From an uncultured Erysipelotrichaceae bacterium (GTDB lineage: Bacteria; Bacillota_I; Bacilli_A; Erysipelotrichales; Erysipelotrichaceae): a DNA stretch of 50,077 nucleotides. The stretch covers positions 1-50,077 of the forward strand of contig OMXA01000013.1 in assembly GCA_900314905.1 (NCBI GenBank), in the 5' to 3' direction. The first letter of the stretch is position 1, and each line of letters opens with the position of its first letter. A model generated the notes under the pieces. That model was given only the letters and a program-made list of their open reading frames with translations, did not search any database and was not told the DNA's origin. Shown here one piece after another: positions 33,693-41,603 of this stretch. The position numbers and the translations under genes were made by a program.

Positions 33693-34471
33693 TACTGGAT
33701 CAGGCGATGAGGCCTGAGATCAATTTCAGAGATCTCGGGGGATATCAGAGTAAAGATGGCAGGGTTCTGAAAAGCGGATGCTTCTATCGGTCTTCGAATC
33801 TATCCCGGTGGAATCAGTCAGAGCTGCAGGAGCTTGCACGTCTGAAGGTACATACGATTCTGGATCTCAGAACAGACTATGAGGTTTATGAAGATCCTGA
33901 TCCGATCCCTTCGGAGATGGAGTATTTCAGAGTAAGCGGAATGCGCGATGTGAATGATGCTGGAGTCGATTATTCTCCAGAAGGAATCCGCCGCATGGCT
34001 GCTGGAAATCAGAATCTGTCTGAGCATATGAAAGACCTTTACCTGAATATGATGTTTCGCAATCAGGCATTTGAGTTTCTCTGGATTCTTCTTCAGGAAG
34101 GAGGGCATCTTCCGCTGCTTTTCCATTGTGCAACCGGCAAGGACAGAACAGGCGCTCTGAGCTTTCTTCTGCTGATGGCGCTCGGAATCAGAGAACAGGA
34201 TCTGATGGAAGATTATCTTTATTCCAATGTGTCATTCCGGACGCGGATTGAACATGCCTTCCGGACTCATGAAGAAGATCTGAAGATTCATCCTTCTCTG
34301 AAGCATCAGCTGATGATGGAAAATGGCGTCGAAGAGACTATGGGCAGAGCGATGCTGGATAAGGTGAAAGCAGAGTACGCGGATCGCAGAGCGTTTTTTG
34401 AGGACCAATATGGAATTGCGGAAGAACAGCTGACTGACTTTCAAAATCGATTTCTGGATGCTAAGATGTAG
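33689..34471 (+). CDS. Tyrosine-protein phosphatase, Y_phosphatase3/LipA-like
   Basis: The 260-residue protein has the family start NFRDLGGYQSKDGR and the catalytic P-loop HCATGKDRTG near residue 150, where Cys and Arg form the CX5R active site. These enzymes dephosphorylate phosphotyrosine or phosphoinositides; some are secreted effectors, but this one has no signal peptide. GGGAGG precedes the ATG, which overlaps the upstream stop. yhfZ begins 14 nt after the stop. Confidence 0.9.
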   Translation: MILDQAMRPEINFRDLGGYQSKDGRVLKSGCFYRSSNLSRWNQSELQELARLKVHTILDLRTDYEVYEDPDPIPSEMEYFRVSGMRDVNDAGVDYSPEGIRRMAAGNQNLSEHMKDLYLNMMFRNQAFEFLWILLQEGGHLPLLFHCATGKDRTGALSFLLLMALGIREQDLMEDYLYSNVSFRTRIEHAFRTHEEDLKIHPSLKHQLMMENGVEETMGRAMLDKVKAEYADRRAFFEDQYGIAEEQLTDFQNRFLDAKM

Positions 34472-34485
34472 TCAGGCAGGTTGTT

Positions 34486-35409
34486 ATGGAATACTTCGAT
34501 AAATTGCTTTCCAAGAACGGGCAGGCCGCGATTGCGCTATCTCGGGTGTTTCTCTGCTATGAACCGGGAGAAAGAGTGCCGACCATCACGGAACTGAGTC
34601 AGAGGCTGAATATCGCCAGAGGGACGATCCAGAATGGAATGAGAACCCTGGAATCTTCAGATGCAATTACCCTTGAGAACAGGGGGCATCTCGGCTCATT
34701 TCTGAGGCAGAAAAATACGGTTCTCCTGCTGCAGATTATCGGAGTCAATACCATTGTCGGGGCAATGCCGCTTCCGTATTCCAAAAAATACGAAGGAATG
34801 GCTACCGGATTGATCACCAGCCTGGAAAATCAGTATGGCATTCCGGCTGCGCTTTCCTACATGCGCGGAGCAAAGAACCGCATCAGCATGGTGATGGAGA
34901 ATCGATATGACTTTGCGGTTGTATCAAAGTATGCAGCAGAGGAATATCAGAAAAAAGATCCGAATATGCAGATCCTGGTGGAATTCGGGAATGGTACCTA
35001 CTGCAGCTCGCATGTGATTATCTTTCATGACCCTCATGCTGAGAAGATCAGAGATGGAATGCGAATCGGCATTGATCGGTCTTCCATTGACCAGGAAAAT
35101 ATGGTCCGGCTTGCTTGCGGAGACAAGCAGGTCCATCTGGTCCCGGTAGAATATAATTCATTGCTGAAACGGGTAATCAGCGGGGAGATCGATGCAACGG
35201 TCTGGAACCTGGATGAGGTCAAGGATCGGATGGCAAAGATCAACTATCATAGAATCTCTGAAATCCATGATTCTGATACCAATGCGGCGATGATTGTGAA
35301 TGGAACCAGAGAGGAAATGGCTTGCATTCTGAAAAAAATGGTCAGCGTGGAAGATATCCTGGCAACCCAGAAAATGGTGGAAAACGGAACTCTGACCCCT
35401 AGCTACTGA
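34486..35409 (+). CDS. yhfZ: YhfZ-like transcription regulator
   Basis: The 307-residue protein has an N-terminal GntR-type winged helix (ELSQRLNIARGTIQNGMRTLES, split here as the recognition region, about residues 29-56). The C-terminal domain looks like a periplasmic-binding-type ligand sensor and includes IVGAMPLPYSKKYEG, as in E. coli YhfZ. It stands at the left edge of the yhf-like cluster, at the end of a different transcript. It is the best candidate to bind the inverted repeats at 35554 and 38048. No copy of that repeat lies in front of yhfZ itself. Confidence 0.85.
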   Translation: MEYFDKLLSKNGQAAIALSRVFLCYEPGERVPTITELSQRLNIARGTIQNGMRTLESSDAITLENRGHLGSFLRQKNTVLLLQIIGVNTIVGAMPLPYSKKYEGMATGLITSLENQYGIPAALSYMRGAKNRISMVMENRYDFAVVSKYAAEEYQKKDPNMQILVEFGNGTYCSSHVIIFHDPHAEKIRDGMRIGIDRSSIDQENMVRLACGDKQVHLVPVEYNSLLKRVISGEIDATVWNLDEVKDRMAKINYHRISEIHDSDTNAAMIVNGTREEMACILKKMVSVEDILATQKMVENGTLTPSY

Positions 35410-35422
35410 TCGATGTGATTGT

Positions 35423-35463
35423 AAGAATTCTTCTGAACAGGAAAGCAGAAGGATTCTTTTTTT
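35423..35463 (+). terminator. Terminator after yhfZ
   Basis: A 13-bp stem with one G-U pair (35423-35435 with 35446-35458) and a 10-nt loop, followed by a run of seven T. Confidence 0.85.
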
Positions 35464-35515
35464 CTGCTCTGAATTGGGCGGTGCCAGGAGTGAATTCTCT
35501 GGAAAATAATGAAAA

Positions 35516-35544
35516 TTGACGAATCTGCTGAACCGGCATATGAT
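35516..35544 (+). promoter_or_regulatory. yhfW promoter
   Basis: TTGACG (35516-35521), a 17-nt spacer and TATGAT (35539-35544), a near-consensus promoter that should start RNA near 35551. Confidence 0.75.
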
Positions 35545-35553
35545 AGCTATGAA

Positions 35554-35571
35554 AATACAAAATAATGTATT
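35554..35571 (+). promoter_or_regulatory. Inverted-repeat operator, AATACA-N6-TGTATT
   Basis: A perfect 6-bp inverted repeat with a 6-nt A/T spacer lies just after the expected transcription start. Almost the same sequence is found at the second promoter of the cluster (38048-38065). A repressor bound here would block early transcription. Confidence 0.7.
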
Positions 35572-35598
35572 CAATGATTTCTTAGAGTGGAGGTCAGT

Positions 35599-36834
35599 AT
35601 GAAGCAGAGATTCATCATTATTGTGCTGGACGGATTCGGTATCGGAGCAATGCCTGACGCTGCTGTGGTGAGACCAGGAGATGAGAAAGCAAATACGTTG
35701 CGCAGTATTCTGAAGGATCATCCTGATCTGAAACTGCCGACGCTGGAGAGACTCGGCCTGATGAACGCATATGGCAGCGAGAGCGAGTTCATGAAGTTTT
35801 CTCCGGATGCGAATTTCGGAAAGAGCGAGCTGATGCATTTCGGAGCGGATACCTTCATGGGACATCAGGAAATCATGGGTACTCTTCCTAAGAAGCCAAC
35901 GGTGGATCCTTTTCAGACACATGTAGATGCGGTGGAAAAGATTCTGAAAGATCATGGTCATAAGGTTGAGATCATCAATCATCAGGGCTTGCGCTATATT
36001 GTGGCAGATGATTATGTAACAGTTGCGGATAATCTCGAAGCAGATCTTGGCATGTGCTACAACGTCACAGCACCGCTTGACTTCATTTCCTTTGAGAAGG
36101 AATGCGAGATTGCAGAGCTGGTTCGCCAGGTAGTAACCGTGGGCAGAGTGATTGTGTTCGGCGGAACCGGAAACAGCATGCAGGATCTGTTCAATGCAGA
36201 GGAAATCCGGCAAGGCAGGTTCATCGGGATTGCAAGTGCAAAGTCCAGGAGCTATGAGCATGGATATCAGTGCAGACATCTCGGATATGGGGTGGATCAG
36301 AATGTCCAGGCTCCGACCATTCTGACCAGAGCGGGGATTCCGGTCACTCTGATCGGGAAGGTTGCCGATATTGTGGCAAATGATGGCGGCACAAGCATTT
36401 CCTGCGTGCCGACGCCGGAATGCATGCGCCTGACGATTGATGCGGTGAAAAAGATGGACCGCGGCTTCATCTGCACGAATGTCCAGGAAACAGACCTGGC
36501 AGGTCACTCTCAGGACAGCACCCGTTATAAAGAAGTGCTTGAACAGGCGGACGCCGGACTTGCAGAACTGCTGCCGCTGCTTGGATCAGACGACATTCTG
36601 ATTGTCCAGGCAGACCATGGCAATGATCCGGATATCGGCTCCAGCAGGCATACCAGAGAATGTGTTCCGCTTCTGATTTATCGGAAGGGATTGAAGAGAG
36701 CGCATATCGGAATCAGAAAGACGATGTCTGATAATGGTGCTACCTGCTGCGATTATTTCCATGCTCCGGCTCCGGAAAACGGAACTTCCTATCTGAATAT
36801 GATCGGCGGATATGCATCAGGTGAAGAATCATGA
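35599..36834 (+). CDS. yhfW: YhfW-like phosphopentomutase-family enzyme
   Basis: The 411-residue protein belongs to the alkaline phosphatase superfamily, close to phosphopentomutase DeoB. Metal and active-site strings seen are VLDGFGIGAMPDA (Asp11), MGHQEIMG, QADHGNDPD and HTRECVPLL. E. coli YhfW is a family member of unknown substrate. A C1-C5 type phosphate shift on a ribose-like sugar is plausible, but plain deoB function cannot be ruled out. The ATG at 35599 follows GGAGG. The 3' end overlaps the epimerase gene by ATGA. Confidence 0.85.
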   Translation: MKQRFIIIVLDGFGIGAMPDAAVVRPGDEKANTLRSILKDHPDLKLPTLERLGLMNAYGSESEFMKFSPDANFGKSELMHFGADTFMGHQEIMGTLPKKPTVDPFQTHVDAVEKILKDHGHKVEIINHQGLRYIVADDYVTVADNLEADLGMCYNVTAPLDFISFEKECEIAELVRQVVTVGRVIVFGGTGNSMQDLFNAEEIRQGRFIGIASAKSRSYEHGYQCRHLGYGVDQNVQAPTILTRAGIPVTLIGKVADIVANDGGTSISCVPTPECMRLTIDAVKKMDRGFICTNVQETDLAGHSQDSTRYKEVLEQADAGLAELLPLLGSDDILIVQADHGNDPDIGSSRHTRECVPLLIYRKGLKRAHIGIRKTMSDNGATCCDYFHAPAPENGTSYLNMIGGYASGEES

Positions 36835-37925
36835 AGATCAGCGATCTGAAGGTCTTTCTTCTTGATGTTCCTCTGAGAACTCCCTTTATCACTGCCCTTC
36901 GCAGGGTTGATGAGCTGACAGATGTGATCCTGGAGATGCAGACAGATACTGGCGCAGTCGGATATGGTGAAGCTCCGCCTACGAAAGCAATCACCGGCGA
37001 AACGCTGGAAAGCATCTGCACAGACCTGAATGGGCCGATCCGGAATGCGCTGACAGGCATGGAGATTGAAGACCTGCCCGCATGTTTCCGGGCGCTTGAT
37101 GCATGCATGGATCATCACACCAGCGCGAAAGCGTGTGCAGATATTGCATTATATGATCTGTACGGACAGCTGAAGCAGAAATCCATTGCTGAGATTCTCG
37201 GGAAGAGACGTGACGTGCTTGAGACTGATCTGACGATTTCCGTCAACGATCCGGAGACCATGGCTGAGGATGCCGTGAAAGGAGTCCATCGAGGATTCCG
37301 GACTCTGAAAGTAAAAGCTGGAATTGATCCGGAACTTGATACCCAGAGACTGACTGCCATCCGCAAAGCGGTCGGGAAAGATATTCTGATCCGGATTGAT
37401 GCAAATCAGGCCTGGACACCTGACCAGGCAGTTTCGATTCTGGAGGAGATGCAGGAAAAGGGGATCGGCCTGGAATTGGCGGAACAGCCTGTGAAAGCGG
37501 ATGACCTTGATGGCATGGCCTTTGTCACTGCACGATCGCCAATTCCGATTGCTGCAGATGAGTCCTGCTTTTCACCGGACCAGGCAGAGTATATTTTCCG
37601 CAATCACTGTGCCGATCTTGTGAATATCAAGCTGATGAAAACCGGCGGAATCCATCATGCACTTCAGATAACGGACCTGGCTGAGAAATATGGTGCTTCC
37701 TGCATGATCGGATGCATGCTTGAAGCAAAAGTGTCTGTGAATGCTGCGGTGCATCTTGCTAGCAGCAGAACATGCATTACCAAGATTGATCTTGATGGTC
37801 CTCTGCTCTTAGCAGAAGATCCTGTGCATGGAGGCAGCATCTTCAGAGAACCGAGGATTACGCTCAGCAATGCTCCGGGAGCTGGCATACGTAAAATCGA
37901 TGGGCTGCGTCTGCCTGGGTTCTGA
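36831..37925 (+). CDS. Dipeptide epimerase-like enolase-superfamily protein
   Basis: The 364-residue protein resembles L-Ala-D/L-Glu epimerase (YcjG/YkfB). Expected catalytic residues are all present: KVK (Lys160/Lys162), Asp190 in DANQAW, Glu218 in EQP, Asp243 in ADES, Lys267, and the late Asp320/Asp322 DxD in DLDGPLL, which in dipeptide epimerases holds the substrate amino group. It is coupled to yhfW by an ATGA overlap. The E. coli yhf operon has no such gene, so this is a cluster-specific addition. It hints at a peptide-like or amino-acid-like intermediate. Confidence 0.88.
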   Translation: MKISDLKVFLLDVPLRTPFITALRRVDELTDVILEMQTDTGAVGYGEAPPTKAITGETLESICTDLNGPIRNALTGMEIEDLPACFRALDACMDHHTSAKACADIALYDLYGQLKQKSIAEILGKRRDVLETDLTISVNDPETMAEDAVKGVHRGFRTLKVKAGIDPELDTQRLTAIRKAVGKDILIRIDANQAWTPDQAVSILEEMQEKGIGLELAEQPVKADDLDGMAFVTARSPIPIAADESCFSPDQAEYIFRNHCADLVNIKLMKTGGIHHALQITDLAEKYGASCMIGCMLEAKVSVNAAVHLASSRTCITKIDLDGPLLLAEDPVHGGSIFREPRITLSNAPGAGIRKIDGLRLPGF

Positions 37926-37930
37926 GAGTC

Positions 37931-37973
37931 CTTTCAGATTCTCGGGATTTCTGAAAGATAACAGGATTTTTTT
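37931..37973 (+). terminator. Weak terminator after the epimerase gene
   Basis: CTTTCAG pairs with CTGAAAG (37931-37937 with 37951-37957). A T7 run follows about 8 nt later (near 37967), so the hairpin is not ideally placed. Confidence 0.45.
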
Positions 37974-38014
37974 CGAAGCTTCGCGATTATTTGAAGAAAA
38001 ATTCTTCTTTGTTC

Positions 38015-38042
38015 TTGTTACTGTGCAGGATCTATGTATAAT
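38015..38042 (+). promoter_or_regulatory. Promoter of the zinc-ribbon/yhfY...yhfS run
   Basis: TTGTTA (38015-38020), a 16-nt spacer and a perfect TATAAT (38037-38042). Expected RNA start near 38049. Confidence 0.75.
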
Positions 38043-38047
38043 TTAAT

Positions 38048-38065
38048 TATACAGAAAAATGTATT
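38048..38065 (+). promoter_or_regulatory. Inverted-repeat operator, TATACA-N6-TGTATT
   Basis: ATACA-GAAAAA-TGTAT forms a 5-bp inverted repeat at the expected transcription start. It matches the site in front of yhfW in 11 of 12 arm bases and has the same spacing. This shared element probably puts both transcripts under one regulator. Confidence 0.7.
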
Positions 38066-38071
38066 TTGAAT

Positions 38072-38440
38072 ATGAAATGTGTAAGGTGCGGTACTGAGTG
38101 GCAGGCAGATGGCAAGCCTCATCGAATTGCAACCTGCCCGCATTGCCAGCAGATGATGACGCTGGATGAAGCAGCAGAAAAACGCGTGAAGCATTGCGGC
38201 GCGTTTCTGATTTTTGTGATTGCGACAGCGATGGGTTACGGGCTGTGGGACTGGTCAGAAAACGGAAAGATTCTGGTGATGTTCATTTCCATTACCGCAG
38301 CAATGATTCTCCTGAATTACATCAATGGTCTTGCTCTTCGCCTGGCGGCATGGCGAAAGCCTCTGACCTATCGGGCATTGACAAAGGAAGAGAGAGATCA
38401 GATTCTCCGGAAAAGAAGCACAGGGAGGAAAAAGAAATGA
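38072..38440 (+). CDS. Zinc-ribbon membrane protein, unknown function
   Basis: The 122-residue protein starts with MKCVRCG and has CPHC near residue 23, a CxxC...CxxC zinc ribbon. Two membrane helices follow (about residues 44-62 and 68-86), then a basic C-terminal tail ending GRKKK. I do not recognise the family, and E. coli yhf has no such gene. The start lies about 23 nt after the expected transcription start and has no clear ribosome site. The next gene overlaps by ATGA, and this is the first gene of the eight-gene run. Confidence 0.75.
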   Translation: MKCVRCGTEWQADGKPHRIATCPHCQQMMTLDEAAEKRVKHCGAFLIFVIATAMGYGLWDWSENGKILVMFISITAAMILLNYINGLALRLAAWRKPLTYRALTKEERDQILRKRSTGRKKK

Positions 38441-38832
38441 GCAGAACAGATTTTTCTGAAAGACTTCAGATGTATCGTGATGCCGGCATGATCAATGATC
38501 AGGACGTTCAAGATGTCAATAATGTCATACAGATGTTCAGAAACGAATATGGAGTAGAACTATGCGAAGAGAATGCGGATACATTCGTCGCACATCTGTG
38601 CATGGCATGCATGCGCAATACGACAGAAGAGGAGGTTCCTCCGCTGACTGAGGATAACATTGCAGAGCTTGCAGCGCTCCCGACGTATCAGAAGTCACTG
38701 GAGATTCTCGATAAGATGCAGGAAGTGATGGTGAATTCTCTGAGCAGCACAGAGAAGAACTATGTGCTTCTGCATCTGAACAATCTGATTCAGAAACTGA
38801 AAGACCTCGGGGAGTGGCCGGAAACAGCGTAA
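38437..38832 (+). CDS. yhfY: YhfY-like stand-alone PRD-domain protein
   Basis: The 131-residue protein is a single PTS-regulation domain. Both typical histidine positions can be seen, in FVAHLCMACMR and YVLLHLNNL. In antiterminators and activators these histidines are phosphorylated by the sugar PTS. It has no DNA- or RNA-binding domain of its own. GGGAGG lies before the ATG, which overlaps the upstream gene. E. coli YhfY is the matching member. It may connect the cluster to carbon supply, but that is inference. Confidence 0.8.
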   Translation: MSRTDFSERLQMYRDAGMINDQDVQDVNNVIQMFRNEYGVELCEENADTFVAHLCMACMRNTTEEEVPPLTEDNIAELAALPTYQKSLEILDKMQEVMVNSLSSTEKNYVLLHLNNLIQKLKDLGEWPETA

Positions 38833-38865
38833 GAATCTGATGACAAAGGAAAGGGAAAATAATCT

Positions 38866-40206
38866 ATGAATTCATTACTTGCAGAGCAAGCAGCAACGAT
38901 TGTTCAGAACTTCGATTTCCCGGTTGCGACCAGGGCAATCATTCTGATCGCGATCTCAGCATGGGCAAGTCTTCTTGCTCATAAAGGCATTTCAAACTTC
39001 AACGATGGTGCCCGCCCGGTATTCCCGGAATTCATTGAAGGACGGATGACTCGTCCGGAATTCGCGGCGGTTGTCACCGGCATGGGCGTCGGATGGGTCC
39101 TCGCCGGATTCACACAGTGGATCGGCACAGGTCTGATTGCTGCACATCTGATCCTGATTGCTACTGATATCATCGGTGCGTGGTCTCCGAACCGCATTGC
39201 TGCGATTCTGCTTGGCGGTGCATATGGTGCTCTGGCTGCCTTCGGCACCAACATGATCAACAATGCATTTGCTGCGCTGCCTTATAACTTCCTCAATGAT
39301 CTGACTCAGATCACGACGCCGGTGCTTCCGATTTTTGCTCTGTATCCTGCCATTGCCATTGCAAATCAGTTTGAGGCAAAGAAGGGACTGCAGACTGCGA
39401 TCTGGGAAGCTGTGATCTATGTCGCATGCTCTCTGATCGGCAAGCTCAAGATCGGCAGTGTCAGCATTTCTCTGTATCCGTATTCCTTTGCAATGCTGGC
39501 TGGCATGATTTTCCTGGTGGTCTATTCTGTCAAGGCAAGCAAGAATCAGGAAACGATCAATGACGAGGAACAGGAGAATATCTTCTCGAAGAATGCGGAG
39601 CGGATCAAGGCAAACTGGGTTTATCTCTGCATCCAGGGCGCTCTGAATGCACTTGGCATCCGTACGCTGGCAATGGCATATCAGCCGTATATCCTTGCTC
39701 CGTGTGTCATCGGCGGTGATTACAGTGCCTTCTATATTGCAATGGTCGGCGTGATTATCGCCTTTATTCCTCTGATTGTTTCTACTGCTCTTTCCACTGG
39801 CGTATATCAGGCAGTCGGTCTTACAACCTGCATGCTTGTCGGACGCCTTGCTCCTACCTGGTGGCTTGCACCGATCTTTGGATTCGCAGTTGAGTTCCTT
39901 GAGCTTCAGCTGCTCGGACTGCTTGGCAAATGGCTGTCCCGCTATCCGGAACTCTCCAGATCCGGCGATCATATCCGCAATGCTATGGTAGAGACATTGA
40001 ATCTGGCTCTGCTCTGCGGTTCGTTCCTGGCTGCGAATGCAACCTGGGGAGGCATCGGCATCATGATGGTCGGCGGTGCATATCTGTTGAACGAGATTCT
40101 CGGTCAGAAGATTCCGCGTACCGCAATCGGCCCGCTGTCTGCTGCCTGTGTAGGTATTCTGTATAATATCTTCATCGCATTCGGGTGGATCGTTCTGGCT
40201 GCCTGA
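38866..40206 (+). CDS. yhfT: YhfT-like membrane transport protein
   Basis: The 446-residue protein is highly hydrophobic, with roughly ten to twelve membrane helices, and matches the YhfT family of putative transporters. The sequence shows GRLAPTWWLAPIFGFAVEFLE in its second half and a cytoplasmic-looking charged loop near residue 230. AAAGGGAAAAT is upstream of the ATG. It is followed after 19 nt by yhfU, as in E. coli. It should bring in or move the pathway substrate. Confidence 0.85.
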   Translation: MNSLLAEQAATIVQNFDFPVATRAIILIAISAWASLLAHKGISNFNDGARPVFPEFIEGRMTRPEFAAVVTGMGVGWVLAGFTQWIGTGLIAAHLILIATDIIGAWSPNRIAAILLGGAYGALAAFGTNMINNAFAALPYNFLNDLTQITTPVLPIFALYPAIAIANQFEAKKGLQTAIWEAVIYVACSLIGKLKIGSVSISLYPYSFAMLAGMIFLVVYSVKASKNQETINDEEQENIFSKNAERIKANWVYLCIQGALNALGIRTLAMAYQPYILAPCVIGGDYSAFYIAMVGVIIAFIPLIVSTALSTGVYQAVGLTTCMLVGRLAPTWWLAPIFGFAVEFLELQLLGLLGKWLSRYPELSRSGDHIRNAMVETLNLALLCGSFLAANATWGGIGIMMVGGAYLLNEILGQKIPRTAIGPLSAACVGILYNIFIAFGWIVLAA

Positions 40207-40225
40207 TGCCTGAAAGGAGATTGTT

Positions 40226-40600
40226 ATGAAAATTGAATGCTGCGGATTATCCAGCAGGGAAACTGCAAATATCATCAGGGCAAAGTTTCCGGAAGTTGAA
40301 GTGCTTGAAGACCCTGATTCCATTGCTGCGCGGAAGGTCAAAAAGGGAGAGGTTGATTTCTATCTCGGTTCCTGCATGACTGGCGGAGGCGGATCGCTGG
40401 CTACTGCAATTGCAGTGCTTGGCTACGGGAACTGCCTTGTTGTCACAAGACAGGGAAACATGCCGAAGCCTGAGCAGATCCGGCATCTGATCTATGCTGG
40501 AAATCATAAGGCGTTCGGATATGTGCAATCACATACGGAGAAGGTTGTTCCGGTGATTGTACAGGCGCTCCTTGATAAGACATCCGGTAAGCCGGAATAA
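40226..40600 (+). CDS. yhfU: YhfU-like DUF2620 protein
   Basis: The 124-residue soluble protein belongs to DUF2620. It starts MKIECCGLSSRETAN and has the glycine-rich GSCMTGGGGSLATA in the middle. The early Cys-x-Gly-Leu-Ser-Ser arrangement recalls the cysteine loop of PTS IIB proteins, but I cannot show homology. It always seems to sit beside yhfT, so it may be a transporter subunit or carrier. AAAGGAG lies before the ATG. A hairpin follows before php. Confidence 0.85.
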   Translation: MKIECCGLSSRETANIIRAKFPEVEVLEDPDSIAARKVKKGEVDFYLGSCMTGGGGSLATAIAVLGYGNCLVVTRQGNMPKPEQIRHLIYAGNHKAFGYVQSHTEKVVPVIVQALLDKTSGKPE

Positions 40601-40614
40601 AAAGATTCGGCAGT

Positions 40615-40650
40615 AACGGCATCTGATGGCTTGTCCGGAAGATGCCGTTT
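40615..40650 (+). terminator. Intercistronic hairpin between yhfU and php
   Basis: A 10-bp perfect stem (40615-40624 with 40640-40649) with a 15-nt loop, followed by TGCCGTTTATT. It is too poor in T for a strong terminator and may trim or stabilise mRNA. Confidence 0.4.
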
Positions 40651-40680
40651 GCCGTTTATTGATACAGGAGGGATTAATTA

Positions 40681-41598
40681 ATGATTCGTACCGTTACAGG
40701 AGACATACCAGCAGAAGAACTGGGCTTGACGATGATGCATGAGCATTTCATTGTCAACCTGGATAAAGTACGCCATGATGGGTTCTCGCGGATTGATACG
40801 TGTGAAGAAGCGGAGCCTGAGATCCGGAAAATGATGGATCTCGGGGTTGAGGCTGCGGTGGAAGTTTCGACGATCGATCTGGACCGCGATGCTGCGAAGC
40901 TGAAGAAGATTTCAGAAGATACCGGCTTGAAGATCGTCTGCTCCACAGGGTATTACCTGCAGCCATTTCATCCTGCGTTCCTGAAAGATGCTTCTTCGGA
41001 TGAAATTGCAGAGATCTATGTGAAAGAGCTGACGGAAGGAATCGGAGATACAGGGGTTCGGGCAGGGATTATCGCAGAGATTGCCTCTTCTAAAGATGGC
41101 TTCACGGAAGAAGAGAGAAAATGCCTGATTGCGGCTGGAAGGGCTGCCGTCCGCACGGAATGCGCAGTTTCCACTCACACCGGACCGATTACAGCCCAGG
41201 AGACGGTTGATATTCTGCTTTCTGAAGGAATGGATCCGGATAAAGTTGTGATCGGACATCAGGACCTTATCGATGATCCGGAATATCATCGCAATCTTCT
41301 GAAGCGCGGTGTGAATATTGCGTTTGATACCTGCGGAAAATCAGCGTATATGCCGGATGAAAAGCGCGCTGCAAATGCAAAGATCATTGCCGAGGAGGGC
41401 TATGCGGATCATCTGGTATTCTCCAATGATGTTTCCCGTCGGACTTACTTCACTTCTTATCCGGGACAATGGGGATATACTGCTGTGATGAAGTCAGTCG
41501 TGCCGCTGATGAAAGAGGCAGGTATTCCGGAAGAAATCCTTCATAAATTTCTGACAGAGAATCCTGCCAGAATTCTGAATAATAAGAACTGGAAGTGA
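40681..41598 (+). CDS. php: Phosphotriesterase homology protein
   Basis: The 305-residue protein is an amidohydrolase-superfamily enzyme related to phosphotriesterase. Metal ligands are His20 and His22 in MMHEH, bridging Glu133 in IIAEIAS, His166 in STHTG, His193 in GHQD and Asp250 in SND. A glutamate in place of a carbamylated lysine is a known trait of E. coli Php, which has no natural substrate assigned. Lactonase or phosphodiesterase-like hydrolysis is plausible. AGGAGGG precedes the ATG. The stop is close to the yhfX start. Confidence 0.9.
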   Translation: MIRTVTGDIPAEELGLTMMHEHFIVNLDKVRHDGFSRIDTCEEAEPEIRKMMDLGVEAAVEVSTIDLDRDAAKLKKISEDTGLKIVCSTGYYLQPFHPAFLKDASSDEIAEIYVKELTEGIGDTGVRAGIIAEIASSKDGFTEEERKCLIAAGRAAVRTECAVSTHTGPITAQETVDILLSEGMDPDKVVIGHQDLIDDPEYHRNLLKRGVNIAFDTCGKSAYMPDEKRAANAKIIAEEGYADHLVFSNDVSRRTYFTSYPGQWGYTAVMKSVVPLMKEAGIPEEILHKFLTENPARILNNKNWK

Positions 41599-41603
41599 TC
41601 CGG

